From positions 32,619 through 96,618 of the forward strand of contig NZ_QOVA01000014.1 of assembly GCF_003332275.1 (NCBI RefSeq): a stretch of 64,000 nucleotides of DNA, given 5' to 3'. Position 1 is the stretch's first letter. The number at the start of each line of letters is the position of its first letter. The notes below the pieces were generated by a model. That model did no database searches. It was not told where the DNA came from and saw only the letters and a program-made list of their open reading frames with translations. The position numbers were made by a program, and so were the translations under genes. Below, piece by piece: positions 28,774 through 38,983 of this stretch. This stretch comes from Edaphovirga cremea (GTDB lineage: Bacteria > Pseudomonadota > Gammaproteobacteria > Enterobacterales > Enterobacteriaceae).

Positions 28774-30066
28774 ATGAACAGCAAAACATACGACTTTATC
28801 GCCATAGGTATCGGCCCATTTAATTTGGGTCTCGCCTGCCTGACCGCCCCCATTCAGGAACTCGATGGGTTATTCCTCGATCAGAATGAACGCTTCGACT
28901 GGCATACCGGCATGATGCTGGAAAGCGCCATGCTGCAAACCCCGTTCATGGCTGATCTGGTCACGCTGGCCGATCCCACCAGCCCGTATAGTTTTCTGAA
29001 CTATCTGAAGCAAAAGGGAAAACTCTACTCTTTCTATATTCGTGAAAACTTCTTCATGATGCGCAAAGAGTTTAATCAATATTGCCAGTGGGCCAGCGAA
29101 ACGCTGCCTAATCTTCAATTCAGCACCCGCGTCGAATACATCAGTTACAGCGATGCGCACCAGTATTATCAAGTGCATTGCCGGAATACCCGCAGTGGGG
29201 ATCCGCAGATTTACAATACGCGCCGACTGATTCTCGGCACCGGCCCGTCTCCCTGGGTTCCGCCTTGCAGCCGAAAACTGGCCGAAAAAGTGCAGCACTC
29301 GTCAACCTATCTGCAACATAAAGACCAATTGCAGCGCACACGCTCTATTACCGTTTTGGGCAGCGGACAGAGCGCCGCCGAGATCTATTACGATCTGCTG
29401 TCGGATATCGATAAGCACGGTTATCAACTGAACTGGATCACCCGTGCGCCGCGTTTCTACCCGCTGGAATACAGCAAACTGACGCTGGAAATGACCTCAC
29501 CAGAGTACATCGACTATTTCCACCAATTGCCAACGGAAAAGCGTAATCAACTGAATCGCGAGCAAAAAGGATTATACAAAGGCATCAATATCAGCTTGAT
29601 CAATGATATTTACGACCTGATGTATACCAAGCAATTGGATGGTGAATTAGACGTCAATCTCTACACCCATTCCGAGTTGACCGATCTGACGTCAAAACAC
29701 GGTGAACTGGAAATGACGCTGATTCAGCAGGAACAGCAACAGCGCTATGTTCACCGCACCGAGTCGCTGATACTCGCCACGGGTTATAGCTACCAGCCGC
29801 CCTCTTTTCTGGAAGGCATCAGTTCGCGTATTCAGTGGGATGAAAATGGTCGTTACGATGTAAAACGAAACTACAGCATTGACGCGCATAACCAGATTTT
29901 CGTGCAGAACGCCGAACTTCACACCCACGGTTTTGTCACGCCGGACTTGGGCATGGCCTGTTACCGAAACAGCACCATCATTCGGGAAATGCTCGGTTAT
30001 GCCGTCTATCCCATTGAAGAAAAAATCGCGTTTCAGACATTCTGCGCCATGGGGCTCAATTCATGA
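28774..30066 (+). CDS. dfoA: Cadaverine N-hydroxylase (lysine/ornithine monooxygenase family)
   Basis: 430 residues, a flavin-dependent N-hydroxylating monooxygenase. FAD motif GIGPFNLG at residues 12-19, the substrate/flavin region FLDQNERFDWHTGM, NADPH motif VLGSGQSAAEI near 194-204 and the C-terminal ATGYSY are intact. It converts the terminal amine of cadaverine to N-hydroxycadaverine. It begins 16 bases after dfoJ and overlaps dfoC by four bases (ATGA), so the operon is translationally coupled. Confidence 0.92.
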   Translation: MNSKTYDFIAIGIGPFNLGLACLTAPIQELDGLFLDQNERFDWHTGMMLESAMLQTPFMADLVTLADPTSPYSFLNYLKQKGKLYSFYIRENFFMMRKEFNQYCQWASETLPNLQFSTRVEYISYSDAHQYYQVHCRNTRSGDPQIYNTRRLILGTGPSPWVPPCSRKLAEKVQHSSTYLQHKDQLQRTRSITVLGSGQSAAEIYYDLLSDIDKHGYQLNWITRAPRFYPLEYSKLTLEMTSPEYIDYFHQLPTEKRNQLNREQKGLYKGINISLINDIYDLMYTKQLDGELDVNLYTHSELTDLTSKHGELEMTLIQQEQQQRYVHRTESLILATGYSYQPPSFLEGISSRIQWDENGRYDVKRNYSIDAHNQIFVQNAELHTHGFVTPDLGMACYRNSTIIREMLGYAVYPIEEKIAFQTFCAMGLNS

Positions 30067-32504
30067 AACCGACCACCCCGCTTTTCAGTCGCGATGACGC
30101 CGCAGGCGTATTCACCCTGCGTCGGTTGCAACTGCCCGACGATGCCATTTTTCTGCATCAATGGATGACACAATCCTACGCACGCTTTTGGGGAATGCTC
30201 GATAGCTCGCGTGAGGAAGTCGAAAGTACCTATCGCAAATTACTTGCTGACGATCCGCTCGCCGCGTTAATCGGCGAGTGCAACGGCAGCCCGGCGTTTC
30301 TGATGGAGTTCTACCACGCGCAACACGATGCCATTGGTGAATATTATCAGGCGTTACCCGGCGACTACGGAATGCATCTGCTGATCGCTCCCGCCACCGT
30401 GCCCGTCGCAGGTTTTAGCTGGCAGGTGTTCACCACAGTTATGGATTACATGTTCAGCCTGCCGCAGGTGACCCGCGTCGTCGTTGAACCGGATGTCCGC
30501 AACGAAAAAATTCATCGGCTAAATAAAAGAGCCGGATTTATCTATCAGCACACCGTCGATTTACCTCATAAAACCGCCTGGCTGGCCTTCTGCCAGCGTG
30601 AGGACTATCAAAGAGAACGCCCACTTTCCCTGGAGAATGCCCCCATGCGATCAGTTATCGAAATAAAACCCGTTAACGAACTAAAATCAAACATTGGAAT
30701 AAAACCAAACAATGAAATGCAAACCGGCCACCATCTGCAATCCGAATTGTGGAGCAAAGCGAATGCGCTACTACTGCGAAAAGCGCTGGCCGAATTCGCT
30801 CACGAAAGACTGATAGATCCCATTGCTGAATATTCCTCGCAGAACTGGACCCATTACCGTTTGCCTGTACCAGAAAGTGAGGTGGAATACCGCTTCCGGG
30901 CGCAAAATCTGCCGTTGAATGATTGGCTGATCGACCTGTCCTCACTGTGCAAACTGAATAACGGCCATCACGAACCTTTGGATGCATTGCAATTCATTAT
31001 CGAATTTACCCAGCAAGTGGGTATTCCTGCCCACCTGCTACCGACGTACATGGAGGAAATTACCAGTACGCTGTATGGCAGCGCGTTCAAATTGGCCAAG
31101 AACGCCCCCAACGCACAGCAACTCACCGAGGCTGACTTTCAGACCGTTGAAACGACCATGAGCGAAGGACATCCCTGCTTCGTCGCCAACAATGGTCGCA
31201 TCGGTTTTGATGCTGCGGACTATCAGCGCTATGCGCCAGAAGCCGCGTCGCCGGTGAAATTGGTTTGGGTTGCGGTGCATGATTCCAAAGCGACCTTTGC
31301 CAGTATTGCAGGTCTTGGTTATCAGCAACTGATGCGCGAAGAGATCGGTCAGACGCAAATCGACCATTTCACCCAGAAATTGCAGCAGATTGGCGTTAAT
31401 CCACAACGCTACTTCTTTATGCCGGTTCATCCATGGCAATGGCAGAATAAATTGCTGACTGTCTTTGCGCCGGATATTGCGGCGCAGCATTTGGTCTATC
31501 TTGGCGAAGGTGAAGACGATTATTTGGCCCAACAATCTATCCGTACATTTTTCAACATCAGTCAGCCACAACACCGCTATGTGAAAACGGCGCTATCGAT
31601 TCTGAATATGGGCTGTATGCGCGGACTGTCGCCCTATTACATGGCGACCACACCGGGGATTAACGAATGGCTGGCAGAACTGGTTGAACAGGATCCCTAT
31701 TTGCAACAGTGTGGTTTTAGCATTCTGCGGGAAGTGGCATCACTCGGGTATCGCAACAGCTATTTTGAACGGGCCATTGTGGGCGATAGCGCGTACAAAA
31801 AGATGTTTGCCGCCCTGTGGCGCGACAATCCAACGGTAAACCTGAAAGCTAACCAACGCCTGATGACCATGGCCTCGCTCTTGCACATCGACAATGAAGG
31901 ACAGGCGCTTCTCCCGGCAATGATCACCTCTTCCGGGCTCAGTACCGAAGCCTGGCTGAAAGCGTATCTCCGCTGCTATCTCAGCCCGTTAATTCACAGT
32001 TTCTATCATTACGATTTGGTGTTTATGCCGCACGGCGAAAACCTCATTCTGCAATTTGAGAATAATGTGCCGGTAAAAGCCTACATGAAAGATATTGCCG
32101 AAGAGATTGCGGTGTTAAATCCTGATGCAAATTTACCTGAGAAAGCGCGGCGTATTGCGGTTGATGTTCCTGAGCACCTGAAAGTGTTATCTATCTTCAC
32201 CGACGTTTTCGCCTGTTTTTTCCGTTTCATGGGGCGGATTCTCACTGAGCAAAGTGACTTCCCCCAGGCGCATTTCTGGCAACTTGTGGCGGAAAATATT
32301 TCAGAGTATATTCAAAAACATCCCGAGTTAACGAGCAAATTTGAACGCTACGATCTGTTTACCGCTGAATTTAGCCACTCATGCCTGAACCGTCTGCAAC
32401 TGGCGAATAACCAGCAGATGATCAATCTCAGCGATCCCGCGCAAAACCTCAAATTTGCCGGAACCTTAGTGAATCCTATCGCTCAATGGAAGCCAAAAAA
32501 GTAA
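30063..32504 (+). CDS. dfoC: Fused acyltransferase / NIS siderophore synthetase
   Basis: 813 residues. The N-terminal part (about 1-190) is an IucB/AlcB-type acyltransferase that acetylates or succinylates N-hydroxycadaverine. A linker (about 195-225) contains a duplicated IxIKPxNE segment. The C-terminal part (about 225-790) is an IucA/IucC-type NRPS-independent synthetase with HPWQWQNKL, KTALSILNMGCMRG and FMPHGENLILQFEN; it condenses and cyclises hydroxamate units to desferrioxamine E or related products. The fused form is known from Erwinia. An ATG with its own GGAG lies at the junction (30645). Confidence 0.9.
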   Translation: MKPTTPLFSRDDAAGVFTLRRLQLPDDAIFLHQWMTQSYARFWGMLDSSREEVESTYRKLLADDPLAALIGECNGSPAFLMEFYHAQHDAIGEYYQALPGDYGMHLLIAPATVPVAGFSWQVFTTVMDYMFSLPQVTRVVVEPDVRNEKIHRLNKRAGFIYQHTVDLPHKTAWLAFCQREDYQRERPLSLENAPMRSVIEIKPVNELKSNIGIKPNNEMQTGHHLQSELWSKANALLLRKALAEFAHERLIDPIAEYSSQNWTHYRLPVPESEVEYRFRAQNLPLNDWLIDLSSLCKLNNGHHEPLDALQFIIEFTQQVGIPAHLLPTYMEEITSTLYGSAFKLAKNAPNAQQLTEADFQTVETTMSEGHPCFVANNGRIGFDAADYQRYAPEAASPVKLVWVAVHDSKATFASIAGLGYQQLMREEIGQTQIDHFTQKLQQIGVNPQRYFFMPVHPWQWQNKLLTVFAPDIAAQHLVYLGEGEDDYLAQQSIRTFFNISQPQHRYVKTALSILNMGCMRGLSPYYMATTPGINEWLAELVEQDPYLQQCGFSILREVASLGYRNSYFERAIVGDSAYKKMFAALWRDNPTVNLKANQRLMTMASLLHIDNEGQALLPAMITSSGLSTEAWLKAYLRCYLSPLIHSFYHYDLVFMPHGENLILQFENNVPVKAYMKDIAEEIAVLNPDANLPEKARRIAVDVPEHLKVLSIFTDVFACFFRFMGRILTEQSDFPQAHFWQLVAENISEYIQKHPELTSKFERYDLFTAEFSHSCLNRLQLANNQQMINLSDPAQNLKFAGTLVNPIAQWKPKK

Positions 32505-32603
32505 ACGACACTAAGTATTCACGATCATTTTACGCGGTCTCCATCGGGCCGCGCTATCGTTCTTAGCCCTGCTATTTAGCTGTTTTTATTGGAGTCATTG
32601 TTA

Positions 32604-33833
32604 ATGTCGTCAGTCTTCCAACCGATCGGGCAGCTTACGCGAAGGCATATTCTGTTTCCACTGTCTCTGGTTCTTTTCGAATTCGCCACGTATATCGCTC
32701 ACGATATGATTCAACCGGGGATGTTGCAGGTAGTTGAGGATTTCGGAGCCAGTGCGCAATGGGTTCCGGCGTCACTGACCGCCTATCTCAGCGGTGGCGT
32801 GATGTTGCAATGGCTGCTTGGCCCGCTTTCCGATCGCCTTGGTCGCCGTCCGGTGATGCTGTCCGGAGTCGCAATGTTTGTCATCACCTGTCTGGCGATG
32901 TTACTGGTGCAGTCCATTGAGCAATTTATCCTGATGCGTTTTCTTCAGGGCATGAGTATCTGTTTTATCGGTGCCGTGGGATATGCCACCATTCAGGAGG
33001 CGTTCAATGAAACGCTAAGTATCAAAATGATGGCATTGATGGCGAATGTTGCCTTGCTGGCTCCCCTGTTAGGACCGGTTGCCGGGGCCGCCTTTATTCA
33101 CATTGCACCGTGGAAAGCGATGTTTGCTCTTTTTGCCCTGTTGTCAGCATTATCACTGTGGGGTTTGTGGAAAGCCATGCCAGAAACGGCACCACGGGAT
33201 GGAAGCCGATTTTCCATGCAACGACTGCTGGCTGATTATCGTCTGGTATTCAGCAATCGGAAATTTATCTATGGTTCTCTGGCGATCGCGTTTTCTGCCC
33301 TGCCACTACTGGCCTGGGTCGCACAGTCCCCGGTAATCCTTATCAAGGATCAGGGGCTGACGCCATTGCAATACGGTATGTGGCAAGTGCCTATTTTTGT
33401 TGGCTTGATTGCCGGTAATTTGGTGCTGAGCTATATCAGCGGCAAAGTGACGATTGAAAAACCTTTATGGTTCGGTGCCCCGCCGATTCTACTGGGGCTG
33501 TTGATCGCCGCGACTGCCACACTCATCGCTGAAAATGCGTGGATCTGGACGACTGCGGGCCTCACACTTTACGCCTTTGGAACCGGTCTTATCAACGCTG
33601 GGCTCTATCGACTGACATTATTTGCCAGTCCTCTGGGAAAAGGTACCGTTGCAGCTGCGCTTGGCATGATCACTATTGCCGTTTTCGTTGCCGGTATAGA
33701 GATAGCCAAACTGATTTACTTTGCTGCTGGCAGTGGATTTTTTAATCTGTTTGCCTTGGCATCGGGGCTAATCTGGTTGTGGTTGATGGTACTTTTTCTG
33801 CGTAAACGCCCGACTGATCAAATGAATGGTTGA
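32604..33833 (+). CDS. mdfA: MdfA-type MFS multidrug exporter, probably the siderophore exporter here
   Basis: 409 residues from the ATG at 32604, with GGAG nine bases before it. Twelve membrane helices. The residues that define E. coli MdfA, Glu26, Asp34 (membrane charges for substrate and proton) and Arg112, are at identical positions, and GPLSDRLGRRPV is the MFS loop motif. E. coli mdfA is in another location; here the gene is part of the block inserted between pykA and lpxM, 99 bases after dfoC. dfo clusters of relatives end in an MFS exporter (dfoS), so export of desferrioxamine is the likely job. Drug efflux remains possible. Confidence 0.85.
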   Translation: MSSVFQPIGQLTRRHILFPLSLVLFEFATYIAHDMIQPGMLQVVEDFGASAQWVPASLTAYLSGGVMLQWLLGPLSDRLGRRPVMLSGVAMFVITCLAMLLVQSIEQFILMRFLQGMSICFIGAVGYATIQEAFNETLSIKMMALMANVALLAPLLGPVAGAAFIHIAPWKAMFALFALLSALSLWGLWKAMPETAPRDGSRFSMQRLLADYRLVFSNRKFIYGSLAIAFSALPLLAWVAQSPVILIKDQGLTPLQYGMWQVPIFVGLIAGNLVLSYISGKVTIEKPLWFGAPPILLGLLIAATATLIAENAWIWTTAGLTLYAFGTGLINAGLYRLTLFASPLGKGTVAAALGMITIAVFVAGIEIAKLIYFAAGSGFFNLFALASGLIWLWLMVLFLRKRPTDQMNG

Positions 33834-33844
33834 GTAAAACTGAC

Positions 33845-33880
33845 GGTGCCGGAAGATAATCTTCCGGCACCTGAGTTATT
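33845..33880. terminator. Shared terminator of mdfA and lpxM
   Basis: Twelve-pair perfect stem GGTGCCGGAAGA/TCTTCCGGCACC with a three-base loop. A T-rich run follows on the plus strand and TTTT on the minus strand, so it should act on both convergent genes. Confidence 0.7.
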
Positions 33881-34853
33881 TTTTCCGGGGATAAAGCTCA
33901 TCGCGGGAATAGGGTTCAATTTCTCCCGGCTTACGCGTTTTCAGCAGTTTCAGGATCCAGGCATATTGCTCAGGATTCGGGCCTACCAATAGTTCGACCT
34001 CTTCGTTCATCCGCCGGGCAATGGTATGGTCATCAGCGTCAATCAAATCGTCCATAGGGGGGCGAATGAAAATATCCAGCCGACTCTCTTTGGTGTTATA
34101 CACCGGAAATAGCGGGATGATCGTGGCTCGGCAGACTTTCGTCAGCCGGCCAAGCGCAGGCAAGGTGGCTTTGTAGGTGGCAAAAAAGTCAACGAACTCA
34201 CTGTGCTCTGCGCCGTGATCCTCATCCGGAAGATAATATCCCCAGTAACCCTGGCGCACGGAACTGATGAACGGTTTAATGCCGTCATTACGGGCGTGCA
34301 ATCTGCCGCCGTAACGAAGACGAACGGCATTCCATAAATAATCGACCAGCGGGTTACTTTGATTGTGGAACATCGCGGCAACGTTCTGCCCACGGGAAGC
34401 CAGCAGCATCGCAGGGATATCGATGGCCCAGCCGTGCGGCACCAGCAAAATGACATTTTTGCCCTGCTCCTTGAAAGGCTGAAGAATCTCCTCCCCATGC
34501 CAGCGTACGCGGGAGCTGAATTGCGCAGGCTTACGGCAGGCGAGTTCAGCCATCAACACCATGGACTGTGCGGCGGTGGCAAACATCTGATCGATGATCT
34601 TTTCGCGTTCGCTTTCCGCCACATCTGGCATGCAGTAAAGCAGATTGATTTGCGCCCGACGTCGGGCACTTTTGGCTAATTTTCCTGCCAGACGGCCCAC
34701 GCTGCCCAGAAAAGGATCGCGGATCCGTGCAGGAACATATCCCATTGCAGCCATAAGGCCTGTGCCCAACCAAATGCCCCAATAGCGCGGGTGATAGAAG
34801 GACTTTTGAAACTGCGGAATAAACTCGACTGGTGCTTTTTTCTCAGTTTGCAT
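33876..34853 (-). CDS. lpxM: Lipid A myristoyltransferase LpxM
   Basis: 325 residues (E. coli 323). It adds the secondary myristoyl chain at the 3' position of penta-acyl Kdo2-lipid A. One N-terminal membrane helix, then the HX4D catalytic motif with His140 and Asp145 in VPHGWAIDIPA, and HNQSNPLVDYLWN, RHGGRLHARNDG-like and YYLPDEDHG segments. Next to mepM as in E. coli. Confidence 0.96.
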   Translation of the reverse strand: MQTEKKAPVEFIPQFQKSFYHPRYWGIWLGTGLMAAMGYVPARIRDPFLGSVGRLAGKLAKSARRRAQINLLYCMPDVAESEREKIIDQMFATAAQSMVLMAELACRKPAQFSSRVRWHGEEILQPFKEQGKNVILLVPHGWAIDIPAMLLASRGQNVAAMFHNQSNPLVDYLWNAVRLRYGGRLHARNDGIKPFISSVRQGYWGYYLPDEDHGAEHSEFVDFFATYKATLPALGRLTKVCRATIIPLFPVYNTKESRLDIFIRPPMDDLIDADDHTIARRMNEEVELLVGPNPEQYAWILKLLKTRKPGEIEPYSRDELYPRKK

Positions 34854-34993
34854 GCGTTAACTCTAAGAACTATCAATCGGCTAATGATAATTGCAGAGAA
34901 TTATTTTGCAATTAATGATCAAAAGCATAGCGAAAGAAACACCGTAACCAACTTGGTCAGTTACAGCGTATCTCCAAATTTAGTGTCACCAGA

Positions 34994-36310
34994 CTAATCC
35001 AACTGCAACTGAGGAATGACCTCTTTCACCGTCGCCAGATAGTCACTGCGATCTTTGCCAGACAGACCTTCCGAACGCGGCAATTTTGCCGTCACCGGGT
35101 TCACAGCCTGCTGGTTGATCCACATTTCGAAATGCAGATGCGGACCGGTCGAACGCCCCGTATTACCCGAGAGCGCAATACGATCGCCACGTTTCACTTT
35201 TTGCCCCGGCTTAACCAGCAACTTTTTCAGGTGCATATAGCGAGTCATATATTGGCGACCATGGCGGATAGCAACATAGTTACCTGCTGGTCCGCTCGGC
35301 TTGGCGATCATCACCTCACCATCACCCACAGCCAGCACTGGCGTACCGACAGGCATAGCAAAATCGACCCCTTTATGTGGGGCAATGCGGCCGGTTACCG
35401 GATTGAGGCGACGGGGGTTAAAATTGGATGAAACGCGGAACTGTTTGATCGTCGGGAAACGCATAAAGCCGCGAGCGAGACCTGACGCCTGGCGGTCGTA
35501 GAATTTACCGTCTTCCGCCCGGATCGCGTAGTAATCCTTGCCATTGCTGCGCATGCGTACGCCCAGCAGTTGGCTTTGTTCGTTTTTACCGTCCAACTGC
35601 TCACGGGACATCAGTACAGAAAACTGATCGCCCTTTTTCAGCTTGCGGAAATCCAGTTGCCATTGCAGCGCTTTGATCACGGAATTGATCTCGGCAGTGG
35701 TTAATCCTGCGGCTTTTGCGCTGCCTAAGAAACTGCCATCAAGCTTACCTGTCAGAACGCTGTTACGCCATTCGCCCTGCTGGGTTTGCACGGTGGCTTT
35801 GAAACCATTGGCGGTGCGATCGTAAGTACGGGTTTCACGGCGCGACATCTCCCACGTCAGGCGTTGCAGTTCGCCCGCATCGTTTAACGTCCAGGAGAGT
35901 TGCTGACCGATTTTCAGGTTCCGCAGTTCACTATTTTGTTGCGCCAGCACCGACACATCTGACATATCAATGCCGTACTGGGTAAGAATGCTGCTGAGAG
36001 TATCACCGGTGGAGACAACGTATTCATGTACGCCTTCCTCACCTGCCACTTTCTGATCAATTTCATCTTGTGGGATATCATCTTCAGGCGCGGGTTGGTC
36101 AATCGGTTCACTCGCTTCCGGTAAAAGGGAGCGAAGCTGGGCAGTATCCAGCTCGATATTCTTGACTACGGGGTTTTGTTCTGGGTGATAAACGAATGGC
36201 CGCCAGACAGCAACGGCCAGTGTCACTACAGTAAGGGACCCCAGCATAACGCGGTGGGGTCTCGGCAGGTTGCTATACGCAAGGGCGATAGTTCGGACTA
36301 ACTGCTGCAC
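34994..36310 (-). CDS. mepM: Murein DD-endopeptidase MepM
   Basis: 438 residues (E. coli 440). An N-terminal membrane anchor, a LysM domain (about 95-140, YVVSTGDTLSSILTQYGI) and a C-terminal M23 metallopeptidase with zinc ligands in HKGVDFAMPVGTPV and the catalytic HLHFEMW. It cuts meso-DAP/D-Ala crosslinks to let new glycan strands enter. Downstream of znuA with a 12-base gap, so cotranscription with znuA is likely. Confidence 0.96.
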   Translation of the reverse strand: MQQLVRTIALAYSNLPRPHRVMLGSLTVVTLAVAVWRPFVYHPEQNPVVKNIELDTAQLRSLLPEASEPIDQPAPEDDIPQDEIDQKVAGEEGVHEYVVSTGDTLSSILTQYGIDMSDVSVLAQQNSELRNLKIGQQLSWTLNDAGELQRLTWEMSRRETRTYDRTANGFKATVQTQQGEWRNSVLTGKLDGSFLGSAKAAGLTTAEINSVIKALQWQLDFRKLKKGDQFSVLMSREQLDGKNEQSQLLGVRMRSNGKDYYAIRAEDGKFYDRQASGLARGFMRFPTIKQFRVSSNFNPRRLNPVTGRIAPHKGVDFAMPVGTPVLAVGDGEVMIAKPSGPAGNYVAIRHGRQYMTRYMHLKKLLVKPGQKVKRGDRIALSGNTGRSTGPHLHFEMWINQQAVNPVTAKLPRSEGLSGKDRSDYLATVKEVIPQLQLD

Positions 36311-36322
36311 TTATCGATGTCC

Positions 36323-37279
36323 TCATTTGTCTTTCTCCAGGCAGCTCACGTATTGGCTCGACAGATGTGACAAGAAGGTCACATAACTATCCTTTCCCAA
36401 TGCGATACCGCTACCCAACGGATCCAATGTGCCCGATCGCACATCTGTTCCTTTGGCAACGGCATTGATTACGGCCGGCCTGAATTGTGGCTCAGCAAAA
36501 ACGCACACGGCTTTGTGCTCAACCAACTGTGTTCGAATGTGATGTAAACGCTGTGCGCCGGGCTGAATTTCAGGATTGACCGTAAAATGTCCAAGCGGTG
36601 TCAGGCCGTAGTGTTTTTCAAAGTAGCCATAGGCGTCATGAAAAACGAAATATCCCTTACCCTGCACAGGCGACAGCATCTTACCAATTTTTTGGTCGGT
36701 TTGCGCTAATTGAAGCTCGAACTGACGTAGGTTTGCGTCTAATTTGTCACTATTTTGCGGCATAAGTTCCAAAAGTTTTGCATGAATGGTGATCGCCGCC
36801 TGTTTTGCAATCTCTGGGGAGAGCCAAATGTGCATATTATATTCGCCATGATGATGATCATCATCTGCCGATTCAGCGTGTTGCGCGTCATGTTCATCCT
36901 CCTCATCGCCCCGCATCAGGAGAGGCGTAATAGTGGGTAATTGCGCCAAGGCAATCTGTTTGCCAGCAGGGATTTGCGCGAGGGATTTGCTTAAAAACGC
37001 CTCCATATCCGGTCCAACCCAGATAACCAGATCCGCCTGGCCTAAACGCTGGACATCCGAAGGGCGCAAGGCATAATCATGCGGCGATGATCCATCAGGT
37101 AACAGCACTTCTGTTGGCAATACACCATCAGCAATCGCCGAGGCGATAAAACCCAGCGGACGGACAGAAGTCACCACCGCAGCCGATACACTGCTTAAAG
37201 AAGTCGCAACTATTAAGGCTCCTGCGAAAAAGGTGCGCTTAAACCATAAATTATTTTGTATCATATTGAGAAATCCCAT
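36323..37279 (-). CDS. znuA: Periplasmic zinc-binding protein ZnuA
   Basis: 318 residues from the ATG at 37279, which has GAGG nine bases upstream. Signal peptide ends near SLSSVSAA. The charged His/Asp/Glu-rich loop ([17 protein letters not shown] then HHHGEY) and the zinc-ligand histidines in [17 protein letters not shown] and [13 protein letters not shown] are typical. It delivers zinc to ZnuBC. Divergent from znuC across a Zur box. Confidence 0.95.
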   Translation of the reverse strand: MGFLNMIQNNLWFKRTFFAGALIVATSLSSVSAAVVTSVRPLGFIASAIADGVLPTEVLLPDGSSPHDYALRPSDVQRLGQADLVIWVGPDMEAFLSKSLAQIPAGKQIALAQLPTITPLLMRGDEEDEHDAQHAESADDDHHHGEYNMHIWLSPEIAKQAAITIHAKLLELMPQNSDKLDANLRQFELQLAQTDQKIGKMLSPVQGKGYFVFHDAYGYFEKHYGLTPLGHFTVNPEIQPGAQRLHHIRTQLVEHKAVCVFAEPQFRPAVINAVAKGTDVRSGTLDPLGSGIALGKDSYVTFLSHLSSQYVSCLEKDK

Positions 37280-37292
37280 CGTTTTGCCTCGC

Positions 37293-37315
37293 AAGACGTT
37301 ATATTATAACATTCC
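37293..37315. promoter_or_regulatory. Zur box between znuA and znuC
   Basis: Palindrome centred at 37304 with core GTTATATTATAAC; 19 of 23 positions match the enterobacterial Zur consensus. It lies between divergent znuA and znuCB and should repress both when zinc is plentiful. Confidence 0.87.
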
Positions 37316-37339
37316 ACTTATATTGCAAAACGTAATCCT

Positions 37340-38116
37340 ATGTCCACACTGGCAACACTGAATAAAGTTTCGGTCGCTTTTGGTAGCCGCCGGGTTCTCT
37401 CTGATATTTCGCTCTCGCTGAAAGCAGGCCGGATATTAACGCTTCTCGGCCCGAACGGTGCAGGGAAATCGACCCTGGTACGCGTGGTTCTTGGCCTGGT
37501 GGAACCGACCAGCGGCACCCTGCAACGTGAAGCCGGTCTACGTATCGGTTATGTGCCACAAAAACTGCACCTTGATGCCACGCTGCCACTGACGGTCAGC
37601 CGTTTCATGCGTCTTAAGCCCGGTGCCAAAAAGGCGGATATTCTTCCCGCACTGAAACGGGTGCAGGCGGCGCATCTGCTCAATCAACCCATGCAAAAAC
37701 TTTCTGGTGGGGAAAATCAGCGCGTGTTGCTGGCGCGGGCGTTGCTCGTTCAACCACAGCTTCTGGTGTTGGACGAGCCGACCCAGGGGGTGGATGTCAA
37801 CGGCCAACTCGCGCTGTATGATTTGATTGACCAATTGCGACAGGAATTGGGATGTGCGGTACTTATGGTTTCTCATGACCTGCATCTGGTGATGGCCAAA
37901 ACAGACGAAGTATTGTGCCTCAATCAGCATATTTGCTGTTCCGGCACGCCGGAAGTGGTCTCCATGCACCCTGAATTTATCGCCATGTTTGGCAATCGCG
38001 GTGCTGAACAACTCGCCATCTATCGTCACCACCATAATCATCGCCACGACCTGCAAGGAAGAATTGTGCTCAAAACACCTGCGACAAAGCAACACGGGAG
38101 CCATGGGCATGATTGA
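37340..38116 (+). CDS. znuC: Zinc ABC transporter ATPase ZnuC
   Basis: 258 residues (E. coli 251). Walker [13 protein letters not shown] signature LSGGENQRV and Walker [13 protein letters not shown] are present, with the switch His in MVSHDLH. The C-terminal tail is rich in histidine (HHHNHRHD), which may sense zinc. It overlaps znuB by eight bases. Confidence 0.96.
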   Translation: MSTLATLNKVSVAFGSRRVLSDISLSLKAGRILTLLGPNGAGKSTLVRVVLGLVEPTSGTLQREAGLRIGYVPQKLHLDATLPLTVSRFMRLKPGAKKADILPALKRVQAAHLLNQPMQKLSGGENQRVLLARALLVQPQLLVLDEPTQGVDVNGQLALYDLIDQLRQELGCAVLMVSHDLHLVMAKTDEVLCLNQHICCSGTPEVVSMHPEFIAMFGNRGAEQLAIYRHHHNHRHDLQGRIVLKTPATKQHGSHGHD

Positions 38117-38894
38117 GTTACTCCTTCCCGGCTGGTTGGCTGGCGTCTTGTTGGCAAGCGCTGCGGGTCCATTGGGATCTTTTGTCGTCTGGCGACAGAT
38201 GTCTTACTTTGGCGATACGCTGGCGCATGCCTCACTCCTGGGCGTGGCGTTCGGCCTGTTGCTCAATGTGAATCCTTTCTATGCGGTGATCGCAGTAACT
38301 CTGGTTCTGGCGCTGGTGTTGGTCTGGCTAGAGCGCAAACCCCAACTGGCCATTGATACGCTGCTGGGGATCCTTGCGCACAGTGCTCTTTCGCTCGGTC
38401 TGGTGGTGGTCAGTCTGATGTCCAATGTTCGCGTTGACTTGATGGCTTATCTGTTTGGCGATCTTTTGTCCGTGACGTTAAGCGATATCTGGATGATCGC
38501 AGCGGGAGTGGTGGTGGTTCTGATTGTGCTGCTCTGGCAATGGCGCGCCCTGCTATCAATGACCATCAGCCCGGAGCTTGCCCACGTAGATGGCGTGAAC
38601 TTGCAGCGCGCGCGCGTGGTTCTGATGCTGGTAACGGCACTGACCATTGGTCTGGCGATGAAGTTTGTCGGCGCATTGATTATCACGTCATTACTGATTA
38701 TTCCTGCCGCAACGGCCCGCCGTTTCGCGCGAACCCCAGAGCAGATGGCCAGTATCGCGGTGGGAATCGGGATGATTGCCGTGACCGGCGGTCTGACTTT
38801 TTCAGCTTTCTACGACACGCCTGCCGGCCCGTCAGTGGTACTTTGCTCGGCCGCCATGTTTGTATTGAGCTTGAGTAGAAAACAACTGGCGTGA
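38109..38894 (+). CDS. znuB: Zinc ABC transporter permease ZnuB
   Basis: 261 residues from MIELLLPGW at 38109, matching E. coli; the frame is open upstream only because it overlaps znuC. ABC-3 family permease with about eight membrane helices, [11 protein letters not shown] and [19 protein letters not shown] typical. It imports zinc with ZnuA and ZnuC. Confidence 0.96.
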   Translation: MIELLLPGWLAGVLLASAAGPLGSFVVWRQMSYFGDTLAHASLLGVAFGLLLNVNPFYAVIAVTLVLALVLVWLERKPQLAIDTLLGILAHSALSLGLVVVSLMSNVRVDLMAYLFGDLLSVTLSDIWMIAAGVVVVLIVLLWQWRALLSMTISPELAHVDGVNLQRARVVLMLVTALTIGLAMKFVGALIITSLLIIPAATARRFARTPEQMASIAVGIGMIAVTGGLTFSAFYDTPAGPSVVLCSAAMFVLSLSRKQLA

Positions 38895-38930
38895 TTGCTG
38901 CGCCCACTGACAAACCAGCATTTATAAAGA

Positions 38931-38959
38931 AACGGGGCGCGATATTATCGCGCCTCGTT
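38931..38959. terminator. Hairpin between convergent znuB and ruvB
   Basis: Thirteen-position stem AACGGGGCGCGAT with ATCGCGCCTCGTT (one G-T/mismatch). AATTTTA follows on the plus strand and TCTTTATA on the minus strand. Confidence 0.65.
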
Positions 38960-38983
38960 CAATTTTACGGCTGAGAACTGTGA

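Noticed and set aside
32589..32603. TTG start for the MdfA-type gene
   Set aside because: The ATG at 32604 has GGAG at ideal spacing and gives the exact MdfA numbering of Glu26, Asp34 and Arg112.
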